This document shows positions 17,242 through 25,819 of a DNA stretch of 64,000 bases, piece by piece. The stretch covers positions 1-64,000 of the forward strand of contig JAGVNI010000018.1 in NCBI GenBank assembly GCA_020053355.1, read 5' to 3'. A program made the translations under genes and the position numbers. Below the pieces are notes generated by a model. That model made no database searches and was not told the DNA's origin. It was given only the letters and a program-made list of their open reading frames with translations. Source of the stretch: an archaeon. Lineage in GTDB: Archaea; Micrarchaeota; Micrarchaeia; Anstonellales; Bilamarchaeaceae. Every line of letters starts with the position of its first letter. Position 1 is the first letter of the stretch.

Positions 17242-18942
17242 ATGGCAAAAGGCGGCGATTATCGGATCAAGAAGCTGGAGAAGGGTCCCCTCCAGCGCTT
17301 CAAGAACCAAAACCTCCTGATTAAGAAGTATGGCGAGGTCGGGCTTCAGATTTACAAGGCCATAACCGGCAAGCGGACCACGAAAGAGCTCCAGAAAGAC
17401 CTGGGCGTCGACGACTCGATGTTCGACCAGGTCCTAAATTACATGCAGGATGCCGGCATGGTCGAGCTCGAACCGACGACTGGCAGGGAGCCGGCGGCTG
17501 AAATGGAAGGTCCCGAGGCGGCAGAAGAGCCGGCCGGAAAAGGGGAAACTGAGAACGAGGAAACTGAAAAAGAAGAGGAGAAGCCTGCCCGCCAGCTGGA
17601 GGACATCCCCCCTGAGGAAGAGGTGGAGCCCGAGCAGGAACCGCCCCCCCTTGAGGAAAAGCCCCGGAAGAAGTCCGAAGAGGAGAAACCCGAAGAGGAG
17701 CCCGAAGGGGAGCCTGTTTTGGAAGAGGAAGCTCCGCCTGAAGAGGGGAATGCGCCTTCGGACGAGGAAAAGCCCGCAGAAGAGGAATTCTCATTCGAGG
17801 AGCCGCAGGTTAAAAAGAAGCCGAAGCCTGTGGAAGAAGAAATCTCATTCGAGGAAATCAAGCCCATCGAGTTCGGCGATGAAGAGCGCCCGCCGGAAAA
17901 GAAGGCCCCTGCAAGGAGAAGGATGGGCACGCGGGCAGGGCCCGAGGACGAGTCCGGCGCCGGCGAGGAAATCGAGCCGGTAGGCACAGAGCCGGAGGAG
18001 CCTGCCCCGGCATATTCGGAGCCGGAACCGGAAGCACCCGCCCAGCCAGCCCCCCCTGACGATGCCGGCATCACATTCGAGGAAGAGGCCCAGCCCAAAT
18101 ACCGGGATGAGCCGGAACTCAGCCCGGTGGAGAAAATCATCTCTGATAAATACGGCGACGTCGGCCTGCAGGTGTATTCGCTGATTGACGGGCAGAGGAC
18201 TGCCGAAGAGATAATGCGCGATACCGGCCTGACCGAGCCGAAACTGGTCGAAATCCTGGATTTCATGGACGAGCAGGGCATCATCAAGCTTGACTATCCA
18301 AAAGGCACGGGTGCCGGAGGGCCGGCAGCCCCCCCGCCCGGAGCCGGGTTCGGCGGCCCGCAGATGGCCGGCCCTTCCATGCAGCAGCCGCCCCCGCAGG
18401 GGCAGCGGAAGGAGGAGGGCTTCAACCCCATGATAGAAGGCGAGGATTCCCTCGACGAGGCCCGCGGGGTGCCATCCCCTGTGGAAGTGCCGATAAAAGC
18501 CCCGATGGACATAGTCAAGTCCGTCCAGTCGAAAGCGAAAATCATGCTCAAATACGGGGATAAGGGCAGCAAGCTCATGGAGCAGCTGGACGGCAAGAAC
18601 GATTTGATCGACATCTCGCTGAAATTGGACATCGCATTGTTTACTGTATCTGACATGCTCCGGTTCATGATGGAAAACGGCATGGTGATAATGAAGCCCA
18701 TGTCCCGGACCGACGTCCGCAAGAAATACGGAGACGACGGCTACGCGGTCTACAAGAAATTCGGAAAGGAAGGCCTGATGCTGTATGAGCTTATCGGAAA
18801 GGAGATGACAATCAAGCAGATGGCCGAGAAGATAATGAAAGACAAGTCGAAAATCATCGACATGTTCATCTTCATCCACAAGGTGCTGGGAATCGAGCTC
18901 CCAATCGACCGGGACGTCCTTTCGAAGCAGCTTGGCATCTGA
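17242..18942 (+). CDS. Protein with four winged-helix-like 'KYG..G' modules and acidic linkers
   Basis: Family not recognised. From ATG 17242 the protein has 566 residues. A ~50-residue module starting 'KKYGEVGLQIYKAITGKRT' and ending 'MQDAGMVELE' (27-78) recurs at ~300-352 ('KYGDVGLQVYSLIDGQRT'), ~435-486 ('KYGDKGSKLMEQLDGKND') and ~494-553 (degenerate). Its pattern, helix-turn-'T..E(L/I)....G'-helix-'G.(V/I).L', matches small winged-helix folds. Residues ~80-290 are a Glu/Pro/Lys-rich linker. It is divergent from the coiled-coil gene of the pilus-like locus and shares the N-terminal winged-helix theme with it. DNA binding or protein docking are both possible. Confidence 0.7.
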   Translation: MAKGGDYRIKKLEKGPLQRFKNQNLLIKKYGEVGLQIYKAITGKRTTKELQKDLGVDDSMFDQVLNYMQDAGMVELEPTTGREPAAEMEGPEAAEEPAGKGETENEETEKEEEKPARQLEDIPPEEEVEPEQEPPPLEEKPRKKSEEEKPEEEPEGEPVLEEEAPPEEGNAPSDEEKPAEEEFSFEEPQVKKKPKPVEEEISFEEIKPIEFGDEERPPEKKAPARRRMGTRAGPEDESGAGEEIEPVGTEPEEPAPAYSEPEPEAPAQPAPPDDAGITFEEEAQPKYRDEPELSPVEKIISDKYGDVGLQVYSLIDGQRTAEEIMRDTGLTEPKLVEILDFMDEQGIIKLDYPKGTGAGGPAAPPPGAGFGGPQMAGPSMQQPPPQGQRKEEGFNPMIEGEDSLDEARGVPSPVEVPIKAPMDIVKSVQSKAKIMLKYGDKGSKLMEQLDGKNDLIDISLKLDIALFTVSDMLRFMMENGMVIMKPMSRTDVRKKYGDDGYAVYKKFGKEGLMLYELIGKEMTIKQMAEKIMKDKSKIIDMFIFIHKVLGIELPIDRDVLSKQLGI

Positions 18943-18955
18943 AAGGACGTGCTGT

Positions 18956-19600
18956 ATGTTCGAGCTCACCCCGCTCTCCATAATCCTCCTTCTTGATTAT
19001 CTCGCCCTAGCCTTCCTGTTCCTGTACCAATACCTCAAACCCGGCAAGGAGACCATGAACATGGCAGTGGCAGCCGAGGCGTATTTCCAGTTCTACGGGA
19101 TGGTCCTGTTGTTAATCTGTAGTTTTTTCATTGCGCTGAGCTGGCTCAGCGCCGGCGGCCTGTTCGCGCTTGCCGCTATCCCGGTTGTCCTGGTGGGCCT
19201 CCTGTTCATCGCAGGGATGCTACTGCTGCTCTCGGAAAAAGGGCAGGCGGTGCTTGCGATGTTCGTTATTTCGGTCGGGCTGGAACTTTACAATGTGTTC
19301 TTTTCGCCCTTCATGTTCTCGAGCCCAATCCTCTCCCTTTTCGCCCTTGCCTACTGGTACATGCTAGGGCTGATAGTCATACTCACTGGCTCACAAGCCG
19401 TGGGCTTTATCCTGCGGCTATTGTTCCCCGGAATCGAATTACGGCACAGCATCCTTCTGGCCGACGTATACGGCCCGGGTTCCGATGGCCGTTTTAGGAT
19501 GGATATCGGCAACGCAAACGGCATGGCGAGGCCGTCTGTCCTTGCAGGCGTGGGGATAATATATTCGCTCTGGATGGCGATTAGGCTCCTGCTTTTCTGA
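18956..19600 (+). CDS. Polytopic membrane protein, uncharacterised
   Basis: About seven hydrophobic segments fill residues 1-160, followed by a soluble stretch ('LADVYGPGSDGRFRMD') and a final helix. ATG 18956 lies 13 bases after the upstream stop, behind AAAGGA, so it is probably cotranscribed with the winged-helix module protein. No family motif is recognised. Context suggests a membrane partner of the pilus-like locus, which is inference only. Confidence 0.65.
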   Translation: MFELTPLSIILLLDYLALAFLFLYQYLKPGKETMNMAVAAEAYFQFYGMVLLLICSFFIALSWLSAGGLFALAAIPVVLVGLLFIAGMLLLLSEKGQAVLAMFVISVGLELYNVFFSPFMFSSPILSLFALAYWYMLGLIVILTGSQAVGFILRLLFPGIELRHSILLADVYGPGSDGRFRMDIGNANGMARPSVLAGVGIIYSLWMAIRLLLF

Positions 19601-19642
19601 CCTGGCGCGCCTATAGCGTGTTCCCCACCTATCTCTATCGTA

Positions 19643-20047
19643 CTATTTGCCGGCTCTCGATAGCGAGATTCTCTCCAACGCGAGCGATTCTCCCGTCTTC
19701 TTCAGCTTGAGCGGCAGCTCCCGCGCCTCGAGCTTCCTGCAAACCGATTCGTTCTGGGCATCGGAAAAAACCGCCAATATGAAGCCGCCATCCTCCTCGC
19801 GGGGCGCAGTCTCCTTCATCGCGCTTTTAATGTCCGTTTTTCCGCAAAGCCATAGCAAAAACTCGAAGCGCATGCTGCGGGCGACGTTCGTTTTCTTTTC
19901 GAATGAGCTTTTAGCAAGGTGGTGGGCAAGTTCGTACTCTTCGACGGATTCCGCGGCATCCGGCCTGACCGCCACCGCATCCATTTCGTCCAGCGCCGCG
20001 CGGAGGGCAACTGGTTTCATCCCGCACATCACGCGCAAAATCCGCAT
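19643..20047 (-). CDS. cgi121: KEOPS complex subunit Cgi121-like
   Basis: KEOPS makes N6-threonylcarbamoyladenosine at A37 of ANN-decoding tRNAs; Cgi121 binds tRNA and stimulates the complex. The central 'HLAKSSFEKKTNVARSMRFEFLLWLCGKTDIKSAM' and the following hydrophobic strand match the conserved core of the Cgi121/TPRKB family, and 134 residues fits. A TATA-like TTTTAAAATATT sits about 25 bases upstream of the start, so the mRNA may be leaderless. No other KEOPS subunit is in the window. Assignment rests on motif recall rather than alignment. Confidence 0.68.
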   Translation of the reverse strand: MRILRVMCGMKPVALRAALDEMDAVAVRPDAAESVEEYELAHHLAKSSFEKKTNVARSMRFEFLLWLCGKTDIKSAMKETAPREEDGGFILAVFSDAQNESVCRKLEARELPLKLKKTGESLALERISLSRAGK

Positions 20048-20125
20048 GAAACGGGTATCATCACAATATTTTAAAAGCCGTGCCGTCTAATTTAGTCCCG
20101 CTAATTGCATTTACGAGGTGTACTT

Positions 20126-20509
20126 ATGGAGCAATATCACAGGCCACATGATAAGAAAGTCAAGAGCGGCACAGGAGGCCGCAGGCGCAAGTTCAGGGAC
20201 AAGAAGACCGCCCACCTTGGCGGGGTTTTCGCAGCTACGAAAGTCGCGGACAAGGACCTCAAGGTCGAAGTCCGCGGGCGCGGCGGAAGCATGGGCATCA
20301 AGCTCAAGAAGGCTTCGAAAGTGAATGTCGTCCTCAAGGACGGCAAGATGAAATCGGTCGGCATAAAGAGGCTGCTCGAGAGCCACAACCCGGAATACGT
20401 CCGCATGAACATCATCACCCGGGGCGCGGTCGTCGAGACCGAGCTCGGGAAGGTCCGCATCACCAACCGTGTCGGGCAGGATGGCGTCGTCAACGGCGTC
20501 GTCGTCTGA
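20126..20509 (+). CDS. rps8e: 30S ribosomal protein eS8
   Basis: Small-subunit protein shared by archaea and eukaryotes. Residues after ATG 20126 ('MEQYHRPHDKKVKSGTGGRR') show the conserved 'SGTGGRRR..RDKK' RNA-binding start, and the C-terminus ends in 'ITRGAVVETELGKVRITNRVGQDGVVNGV'. The 127-residue length matches archaeal eS8. GAGGTG at 20115-20120 fixes the start. It stands alone, divergent from cgi121. Confidence 0.95.
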   Translation: MEQYHRPHDKKVKSGTGGRRRKFRDKKTAHLGGVFAATKVADKDLKVEVRGRGGSMGIKLKKASKVNVVLKDGKMKSVGIKRLLESHNPEYVRMNIITRGAVVETELGKVRITNRVGQDGVVNGVVV

Positions 20510-20572
20510 ATCCTTCCCCATTTTCTTCAATTTTCCAATTTTTCCCTGATTCTTCCCGTTTATCCCCGCAAC
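20510..20572 (+). terminator. T-rich termination region after eS8
   Basis: Several short T runs in a C/T-rich stretch follow the eS8 stop, with no hairpin. This is the usual appearance of intrinsic termination in archaea. Confidence 0.45.
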
Positions 20573-20620
20573 AAAGCGCGATGTTCTTATTCCTTGCGCG
20601 AGCTCTCTAATCGTGAGCCT

Positions 20621-21241
20621 ATGTTCCGAAACATCATGCTAGCTGCGTTTGCGATTTTTGTTGTTTTCCTGGCCGGATGCGCAACTCCTGCGCCGCCTGG
20701 GAATATCTCAAACAACACCACCATCCCGCCAGCCAACAACACAACCGGCATCCCGAACCCAGCATCGCAGTTCTGTGAATCGCACAACGGCACGCTGCAA
20801 ATCAGGGAAGGCACGGGCGGCCAGCACGGCGTCTGCTCGTTTGCAAGCGGGGCGAAATGCGAGGAATGGGCATATTACCGTGGCGAATGCAGCCAGGCTG
20901 AGCCGGACTACTGCGAGGCGGATTCTGACTGCGGGTGCGGCGTCCTCAAATCCACGCATGACTGCTTCTATGGCCAGAAGGAATTCGTGGATGAAACCCA
21001 GCAGTGCCCGGATTTCTGCAACGGAATCGCCGCGCACCTGGAAATCAAGTGCGTCCAGAACCAGTGCAAGCAGGTGCAGAAAAACCGGTGCACGAATTAT
21101 GGCGTGGATGCCTGCCCGGCAGACTGCGCCGTCTGCCCGCCGTGCGAGGTATGCAGCTCGATAAGCTGCCAGAGCGAGGAGTTCTGCCGCTCGCTGGGAT
21201 TTGGCAATGACTGGTATAATACCACGGTCAGCGGCAAGTAA
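20621..21241 (+). CDS. Cys-rich lipoprotein with DUF333 domain
   Basis: A hydrophobic N-terminus ends in the lipobox 'FLAGC' (C20), so the protein is probably lipid-anchored outside the membrane. After a Thr/Asn/Pro linker comes 'NPASQFCESHNGTLQIREG..GQ.GVCSF.SGAKCEEWAYYRGEC', the DUF333 pattern. The second half has about 18 cysteines in pairs, suggesting many disulfides or metal sites. ATG 20621 is preferred over an upstream TTG/ATG because it starts the signal peptide directly. Function is unknown. Confidence 0.75.
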   Translation: MFRNIMLAAFAIFVVFLAGCATPAPPGNISNNTTIPPANNTTGIPNPASQFCESHNGTLQIREGTGGQHGVCSFASGAKCEEWAYYRGECSQAEPDYCEADSDCGCGVLKSTHDCFYGQKEFVDETQQCPDFCNGIAAHLEIKCVQNQCKQVQKNRCTNYGVDACPADCAVCPPCEVCSSISCQSEEFCRSLGFGNDWYNTTVSGK

Positions 21242-21251
21242 TCGCCCGGGC

Positions 21252-21899
21252 TTAGCGGGTTATGCGCCGCATTATCAGGAAAGCGTTGAACCAGCAGAGC
21301 GGGAGCCATAGCGGCGTCCCGAACATCGCGGCAGAGTAATGCCAGTTGCCAGCCATGATGCATGCGGTTTCCATCGCGGTCCCGAAAATCGCCGCAAATA
21401 CCGCCATCCGGATTTCAGAGAAATCATAGTATTTCACGGCGAAGAGGAGAAGCGTCACGAACGCGAAACCTAGAAGCACTCCCACTTCCAGGGGAAACGC
21501 CGCAGCCGTGATGAACGTCCCCCCGAACGCCATTCCAAGCGCGCGTTTCGAGAACTTCGGGACATACGCCTCCTGCGAGAATGCCTCCTCCAGGAGGACG
21601 ACGCTCATGCCCCACCCTACCGGAAGCCAGAGCGGCGCGAAAAGGAAACCGGCATTCGTATAGCTCCAGGCGCCTAGCATGACCGCGATATTCTCGCACG
21701 CGCCGCCGACAACCATCGCTATCAGGAACATCTTCGTGTTTTTCCATTTGTCGATTGCCAGGCAGGCAATAACGGCTGCAGACATCAGTCCCAGGAGGAG
21801 AAGCTCCTGCCCGTAGAACTGCATCATCAGGGCGGTCCCTGCCAGGAAAAACGTGATTGCGAATGCCGGCCGCATAAGTTCAATCACCCATCGCTTCAT
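21252..21899 (-). CDS. Polytopic membrane protein, uncharacterised
   Basis: Six or seven hydrophobic helices with repeated 'PLWLP(V/L)(G/C)W' motifs at ~95 and ~205, which suggests two related halves. The first methionine of a membrane-like N-terminus is at 21899 ('MKRWVIELMRPAF'), overlapping the end of the SGNH gene by 20 bases; the longer in-frame extension is basic and looks non-coding. It may belong to a family of carotenoid- or lipid-related membrane proteins, but I cannot name it. Confidence 0.65.
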   Translation of the reverse strand: MKRWVIELMRPAFAITFFLAGTALMMQFYGQELLLLGLMSAAVIACLAIDKWKNTKMFLIAMVVGGACENIAVMLGAWSYTNAGFLFAPLWLPVGWGMSVVLLEEAFSQEAYVPKFSKRALGMAFGGTFITAAAFPLEVGVLLGFAFVTLLLFAVKYYDFSEIRMAVFAAIFGTAMETACIMAGNWHYSAAMFGTPLWLPLCWFNAFLIMRRITR

Positions 21900-22752
21900 C
21901 CAATTTATCCATGAAAGCCGGGGTAATCCTGTCATATCCAGCCGAATTTGGGTGCGAATCCTCGTACGACGTCGCATACCCGGATTTCAGGGCGCCATTG
22001 GAATCGGCGAGCATGCCGTATAGGTCGAGGACATACACGCCCTCATGCGTCGATGCGAATTCCGAGAGCCACCTGTTGTATTCCTGATGGTTCTGCTTCA
22101 GGCCCGGCGTCGTGTCCCGTGATACCTGCGGAAGCGCGTTCCCGACGACCAGCTTCTTGTGGCGCATCACCACCGCCTCGTTGTATACGTTCTGTACGTA
22201 CTGCTTGTCATCGGCAAGCATGTCGCCGTATTCAGAGCCGAAATCCACGAAGCAGAGCTTGAAGAAGACGACATCGTAATCATACGTTTCCATCGCCCGG
22301 ATGGCGGAATCATCAATGTCCGGCGGGTAGTCCATATGCAGGTACCGGAACGTCTTCCCGCCGTATTCTCCGACATACGATTCGTCCTCCTGCCATTCAA
22401 GTCCCATGTACTCGGACCAGCCGTATGCGACCGAGCGCCCGAGCATCAGGACGCTTGTTTTTCCAGCCGTCTGGCTTGTTGTTTGGCCGGAAGTATCGTT
22501 GCCGGTTTCCTGTTCCATCCCCTCCGTTCCATCGGAGGCCCCGGTCGAGTCGGTTTCGGCAGTCTCTGCGGTTTCTTCGGTCCCGACGCTGCCCTTCGCC
22601 TCGCCATCACCGCTGCCTTGCGTTGAAGGCATTCCGGCGCCCTGCCCTGCATCACCGGTCCCGTTATTTCCCTGATTTGCGCCCGGCAGGGCGATGCACC
22701 CTATCAGCATCACTGCTAAAACCATCATCACGGACACTGCGGAAAGTTTCAT
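21880..22752 (-). CDS. Exported SGNH/GDSL-like lipoprotein
   Basis: Signal peptide with lipobox 'LIGC' (C19), a ~70-residue Gly/Ser/Thr/Glu linker, then a Rossmann-like esterase fold. Block I reads 'LMLGRSVAYGW' with Ser in place and Arg where GDS enzymes have Asp. The C-terminal 'DSHPNSAGYDRI' supplies the Asp/His of the catalytic triad. The enzyme would act on an ester outside the cell; the substrate is unknown. ATG 22752 follows AGGTGG overlapping the upstream stop, so it is translationally coupled to the 123-residue gene and MetRS. Confidence 0.7.
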   Translation of the reverse strand: MKLSAVSVMMVLAVMLIGCIALPGANQGNNGTGDAGQGAGMPSTQGSGDGEAKGSVGTEETAETAETDSTGASDGTEGMEQETGNDTSGQTTSQTAGKTSVLMLGRSVAYGWSEYMGLEWQEDESYVGEYGGKTFRYLHMDYPPDIDDSAIRAMETYDYDVVFFKLCFVDFGSEYGDMLADDKQYVQNVYNEAVVMRHKKLVVGNALPQVSRDTTPGLKQNHQEYNRWLSEFASTHEGVYVLDLYGMLADSNGALKSGYATSYEDSHPNSAGYDRITPAFMDKLDEAMGD

Positions 22753-22761
22753 GGCAACCAC

Positions 22762-23133
22762 CTATGGATTTTCTCTCCCCCCCGGTTTCCCCGGAAGATT
22801 TACATGTTTCATGGCATTTGCAAGGAGCCCCTGGAATCTCATCATTTCATCCGGTTCGAGCTTCTTTGTGTCGATCTGGTCCCCGCCAACGTCCCTGACG
22901 AGGGAGCGGATTCCGTTCTGGATTTCCAAACTGACATCGACAACATTCAGCCCGACAGTCCGCGCGAGCCTTTCGACGCTGTCCCCGAAGAATCTCTGCC
23001 GTTCACGCTCGCCTCCCTTTTCCAACTCGCACACGAACTGACCCCGCTCAACAAGTGGGTCTGTTCTCTTAACCCCCTTGGGCCCCTTCGGCTTGTCCGA
23101 AGGCATCTGCTTGTACACAATCACCCGTGTCAT
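22762..23133 (-). CDS. Small basic/acidic protein cotranscribed with metG
   Basis: Begins with ATG directly abutting the metG stop (TAGATG) and ends just before the SGNH gene, so it is embedded in an operon. The 123 residues are hydrophilic, without membrane segments, with 'ERLARTVGLNVVDVSLEIQNGIRSLVRDVGGDQID' as the most ordered-looking part. I do not recognise a family. Confidence 0.6.
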   Translation of the reverse strand: MTRVIVYKQMPSDKPKGPKGVKRTDPLVERGQFVCELEKGGERERQRFFGDSVERLARTVGLNVVDVSLEIQNGIRSLVRDVGGDQIDTKKLEPDEMMRFQGLLANAMKHVNLPGKPGGRENP

Positions 23134-25365
23134 CTAGCCCACGACCCCTTCCCTGATGTTTTTCATGCGCAATACGGTTCCTTCCGCTGCCAGCGGCTTT
23201 CCGTCGCAAACGACCGCGAAGTCCCTGACCTCGATTTTGACCGTGCCGAACTCCTTGAACGTGATTGTCTTTTTCGGTGCGCTTTTCTCTCCCATCCGTT
23301 GCACCTTCTGGCCGGCCTGGCTCTCTGGGCAGAACACGACCTCTACCGCGTCCTGCTCCATTCCCGCTCCCTTCTCGACCTTCGCCGGCACGTGTTCCCT
23401 TCCTTCTGCCGCCAGCAGCATGCCTTCCGAATCCACGCCGCGCAGTTTCGCCGGTGCGATGTTTCTCACTATCACGACCTTCTTACCGACAAGCTCCTCT
23501 GCGAGATAATGCCCTGCAAGCCCGGAGACAATCTGCCTAACGCCATCGCCAAGCCTCACTTTCTCAACGAACAGCTTCTCGGCATCAGGGTGCTTCTCGA
23601 CGCTGAGTATTTCCCCGACTTCGAGGTCCAAATCCGCGAACGAAAACGGTTTCTGCTCGTTCTTTCCGGCGAATTTCGCCTTGAGCGCATCGATTTCCTT
23701 CGGCTCGATTTTCCGAAAAAGCGCCTTCGGCTCGCCGAGTTGGTGGTCTGCCGGGAGCGGCTTTCCGATGTCCGCCCATTTCGCCTGCGGTAGGTTCAAC
23801 TGGCGGAAAATCTCCGCGCTCGTGAACGGGAGGTACGGTTCGGCCAGAATCGCGAGGTCGCGCACCTGGTGCACTAGCACGGCCATCACCGCTGCGGCCC
23901 GTTTCCGGTTTTCTGCATCCTGCTCCGGTTTGTCCGTCTTCCTTACCAGCTCCCAGGGCAAGTTGTCCTGGAAGTACTTGTTCGCGCACTTTGAGAGCGC
24001 CATTATCCTGTGGATTCCGTCGCGGATTTTCACCTTCTCCAAATCCGCGGTGACCTCCTTCACAAGCTTCTCCTGCTGTGCGAGGAACGCCTTGTCCGCA
24101 TCGTTCATGGTGCCCTCCGGAGCCTTGCCCTCGAAGTTATTCTTGACGAATACGAGCGTCCGATTGACCAGGTTGCCGAGGTTGGCCAGCAGTTCGCTGT
24201 TGTTCTTGTCTGAAAAGTCGTTCCATGTGAAATCCGTGTCCGCGCTCTCAGGGCGGTTCGAAAGGAGGTAATACCTCCAGGCATCCGGGGCTATCCCGGT
24301 GTTCTTCGCATCGTCGCCGAAAACGCCGGTGTTCCTTGATTTGGAGAATTTCCCGCCTTCGTAGTTGAGGAATTCCGTCGTGCTGATGTGGTGGGCCAGC
24401 GTCCATGGTTTTTTCGTGCCCATCAATGTGGAGGGGAAAATCACCGCATGGAACGGGACGTTGTCCTTTCCAATGAAATTGTAAAGCCGGACATCCTTAT
24501 CATTGCCCGCATCCCCCCCTCCCCCGGCGCCGAGCCACCATTCCTTCCACGCGTCCGTGAGGTTGGCCGTGATGGAGATGTACCCGATAGGCGCGTCGAA
24601 CCACACATAGAAGACCTTGTTCTCGTAGCCCGGCAAAGGCACGGGCACTCCCCACTTCAAATCCCGGGTGATTGCGCGCTTTTTCAGGCCTTCTCTTAGC
24701 CATGAGCGGGCGATTTTCGTCGTGTTCTCGGACCATTCGCCTTTGGCGGAGGCGCGGCCCACCCACTCCGCCAATTCCGCCTCGATTCCGGGGAGGTCGA
24801 TGAACAGGTGCTTGGTCTTTCTCTTGATCGGAGGCGTCTTTGTCACTTTGCTGAGAGGGTTTATCAGCTCCCCCGGGTGCAACAGCTTCCCGCATTTGTC
24901 GCACTGGTCGCCGCGCGCGCCGTTGTACGAGCAGTGCGGGCATTCGCCTTCGATGTACCGGTCGGCAAGGAACATCCCGGCCTTCTCGTCGTATAGCTGC
25001 TCAGTCTCCTCCTCTATTATATGGCCGTTCCGGTGCAGGTCGAGGAAAATCTCCTGAGTGAGCTTCGTGTGCTTATCGGTCGATGTCCTGCCGAAGATGT
25101 CGAAACTGATGCCCAGCCAGTCATAGATGCCCTTGTGTATGGCGTAATACTTATCGCATATCTGCTTCGGGGTGACGCCCTCCTCAAGCGCCTTGATTTC
25201 CGTTGCCGTGCCGTATTCGTCGGTGCCCCCTATGTACAGGCAGTCGTATCCCCGTGAGCGGCAGTAGCGCGCGAAAACGTCCGCGGACAACACGCACCCG
25301 ATAATGTTGCCCAGATGCGGCACGTTGTTCACATACGGAAGCGCTGATGTAATCAGAATTCTCAT
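23134..25365 (-). CDS. metG: Methionyl-tRNA synthetase with C-terminal tRNA-binding domain
   Basis: Charges tRNA-Met. The class I signatures are 'HLGN' at 17-20 and 'KFSKS' near 345. A zinc knuckle in the connective peptide uses C142, C145, C155 and C158. The anticodon-binding helical domain follows, and from ~635 an EMAP-II/Arc1p-like OB fold ('FADLDLEVGEILSVEKHPDAEKLFVEKV') is fused, as in dimeric bacterial and some archaeal MetRS. Length is 743 residues. A GGTGAT site and a TTCTTATATTC TATA element lie upstream. Confidence 0.95.
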   Translation of the reverse strand: MRILITSALPYVNNVPHLGNIIGCVLSADVFARYCRSRGYDCLYIGGTDEYGTATEIKALEEGVTPKQICDKYYAIHKGIYDWLGISFDIFGRTSTDKHTKLTQEIFLDLHRNGHIIEEETEQLYDEKAGMFLADRYIEGECPHCSYNGARGDQCDKCGKLLHPGELINPLSKVTKTPPIKRKTKHLFIDLPGIEAELAEWVGRASAKGEWSENTTKIARSWLREGLKKRAITRDLKWGVPVPLPGYENKVFYVWFDAPIGYISITANLTDAWKEWWLGAGGGGDAGNDKDVRLYNFIGKDNVPFHAVIFPSTLMGTKKPWTLAHHISTTEFLNYEGGKFSKSRNTGVFGDDAKNTGIAPDAWRYYLLSNRPESADTDFTWNDFSDKNNSELLANLGNLVNRTLVFVKNNFEGKAPEGTMNDADKAFLAQQEKLVKEVTADLEKVKIRDGIHRIMALSKCANKYFQDNLPWELVRKTDKPEQDAENRKRAAAVMAVLVHQVRDLAILAEPYLPFTSAEIFRQLNLPQAKWADIGKPLPADHQLGEPKALFRKIEPKEIDALKAKFAGKNEQKPFSFADLDLEVGEILSVEKHPDAEKLFVEKVRLGDGVRQIVSGLAGHYLAEELVGKKVVIVRNIAPAKLRGVDSEGMLLAAEGREHVPAKVEKGAGMEQDAVEVVFCPESQAGQKVQRMGEKSAPKKTITFKEFGTVKIEVRDFAVVCDGKPLAAEGTVLRMKNIREGVVG

Positions 25366-25434
25366 GCATAATCACCAAAAGCCAAGAATATAAGAAAAAG
25401 AATGTTGTGAGGTTTTTTTAATTCGGTGGGCGGA

Positions 25435-25683
25435 TTACGCGCGCGCCCCCTCGGTTGCCGGCTCGCGATTGCGGAAGGGCTCGCGCTCGCTTCTCGCGTA
25501 GCTCTCAAACACGCTCTCCTTGCCGCAGAGCTCCTCACTTGTCCAGGGCCGATTCAGGTATTCCCTTGCCGCAGCCGGGTTCAGCGCAATCTTATCCGGA
25601 ACGAACGGCTTGGGTGTTACAGCCGCCTTGGGCCCGGGTTTCGGCGCGTTCAACCTTATCAAAGTCTGCAAATCATGAACCAT
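25435..25683 (-). CDS. Small hypothetical protein (82 aa)
   Basis: AGGTGA is placed seven bases before the ATG and ATATATTTAAAG gives a TATA box about 25 bases further up, so it looks like a real transcription unit. The protein is Pro/Ala/Arg/Glu-rich with no membrane segment; 'NPAAAREYLNRPWTSEELCGKESVFESYARSERE' is the only ordered-looking part. No family recognised. Confidence 0.55.
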   Translation of the reverse strand: MVHDLQTLIRLNAPKPGPKAAVTPKPFVPDKIALNPAAAREYLNRPWTSEELCGKESVFESYARSEREPFRNREPATEGARA

Positions 25684-25819
25684 TCAAAATCACCTGTGGA
25701 ATAGCTTTAAATATATTCCCATATTTATATATTTTTGATAATATTATTCTGATAAGAATATCCAACGGCGGCAAGGCGCGACGGCAATGGACGCGTTTGG
25801 GCATCCGGGGGTCAGTCAT
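25684..25819. promoter_or_regulatory. Divergent promoter with inverted repeat next to HTH-CBS gene
   Basis: ATATATTTAAAG (about 25703-25714) drives the leftward 82-residue gene and TTTATATAT (about 25724-25733) fits rightward transcription from about 25755. A perfect inverted repeat TATTCT-GATA-AGAATA (25745-25760) overlaps the predicted rightward start site and could be an operator for the adjacent HTH protein (inference). Confidence 0.45.

Noticed and set aside
22804-23793. 329-codon open frame opposite metG and its neighbour
   Set aside because: Crosses two real genes in antisense and shows no family motif.
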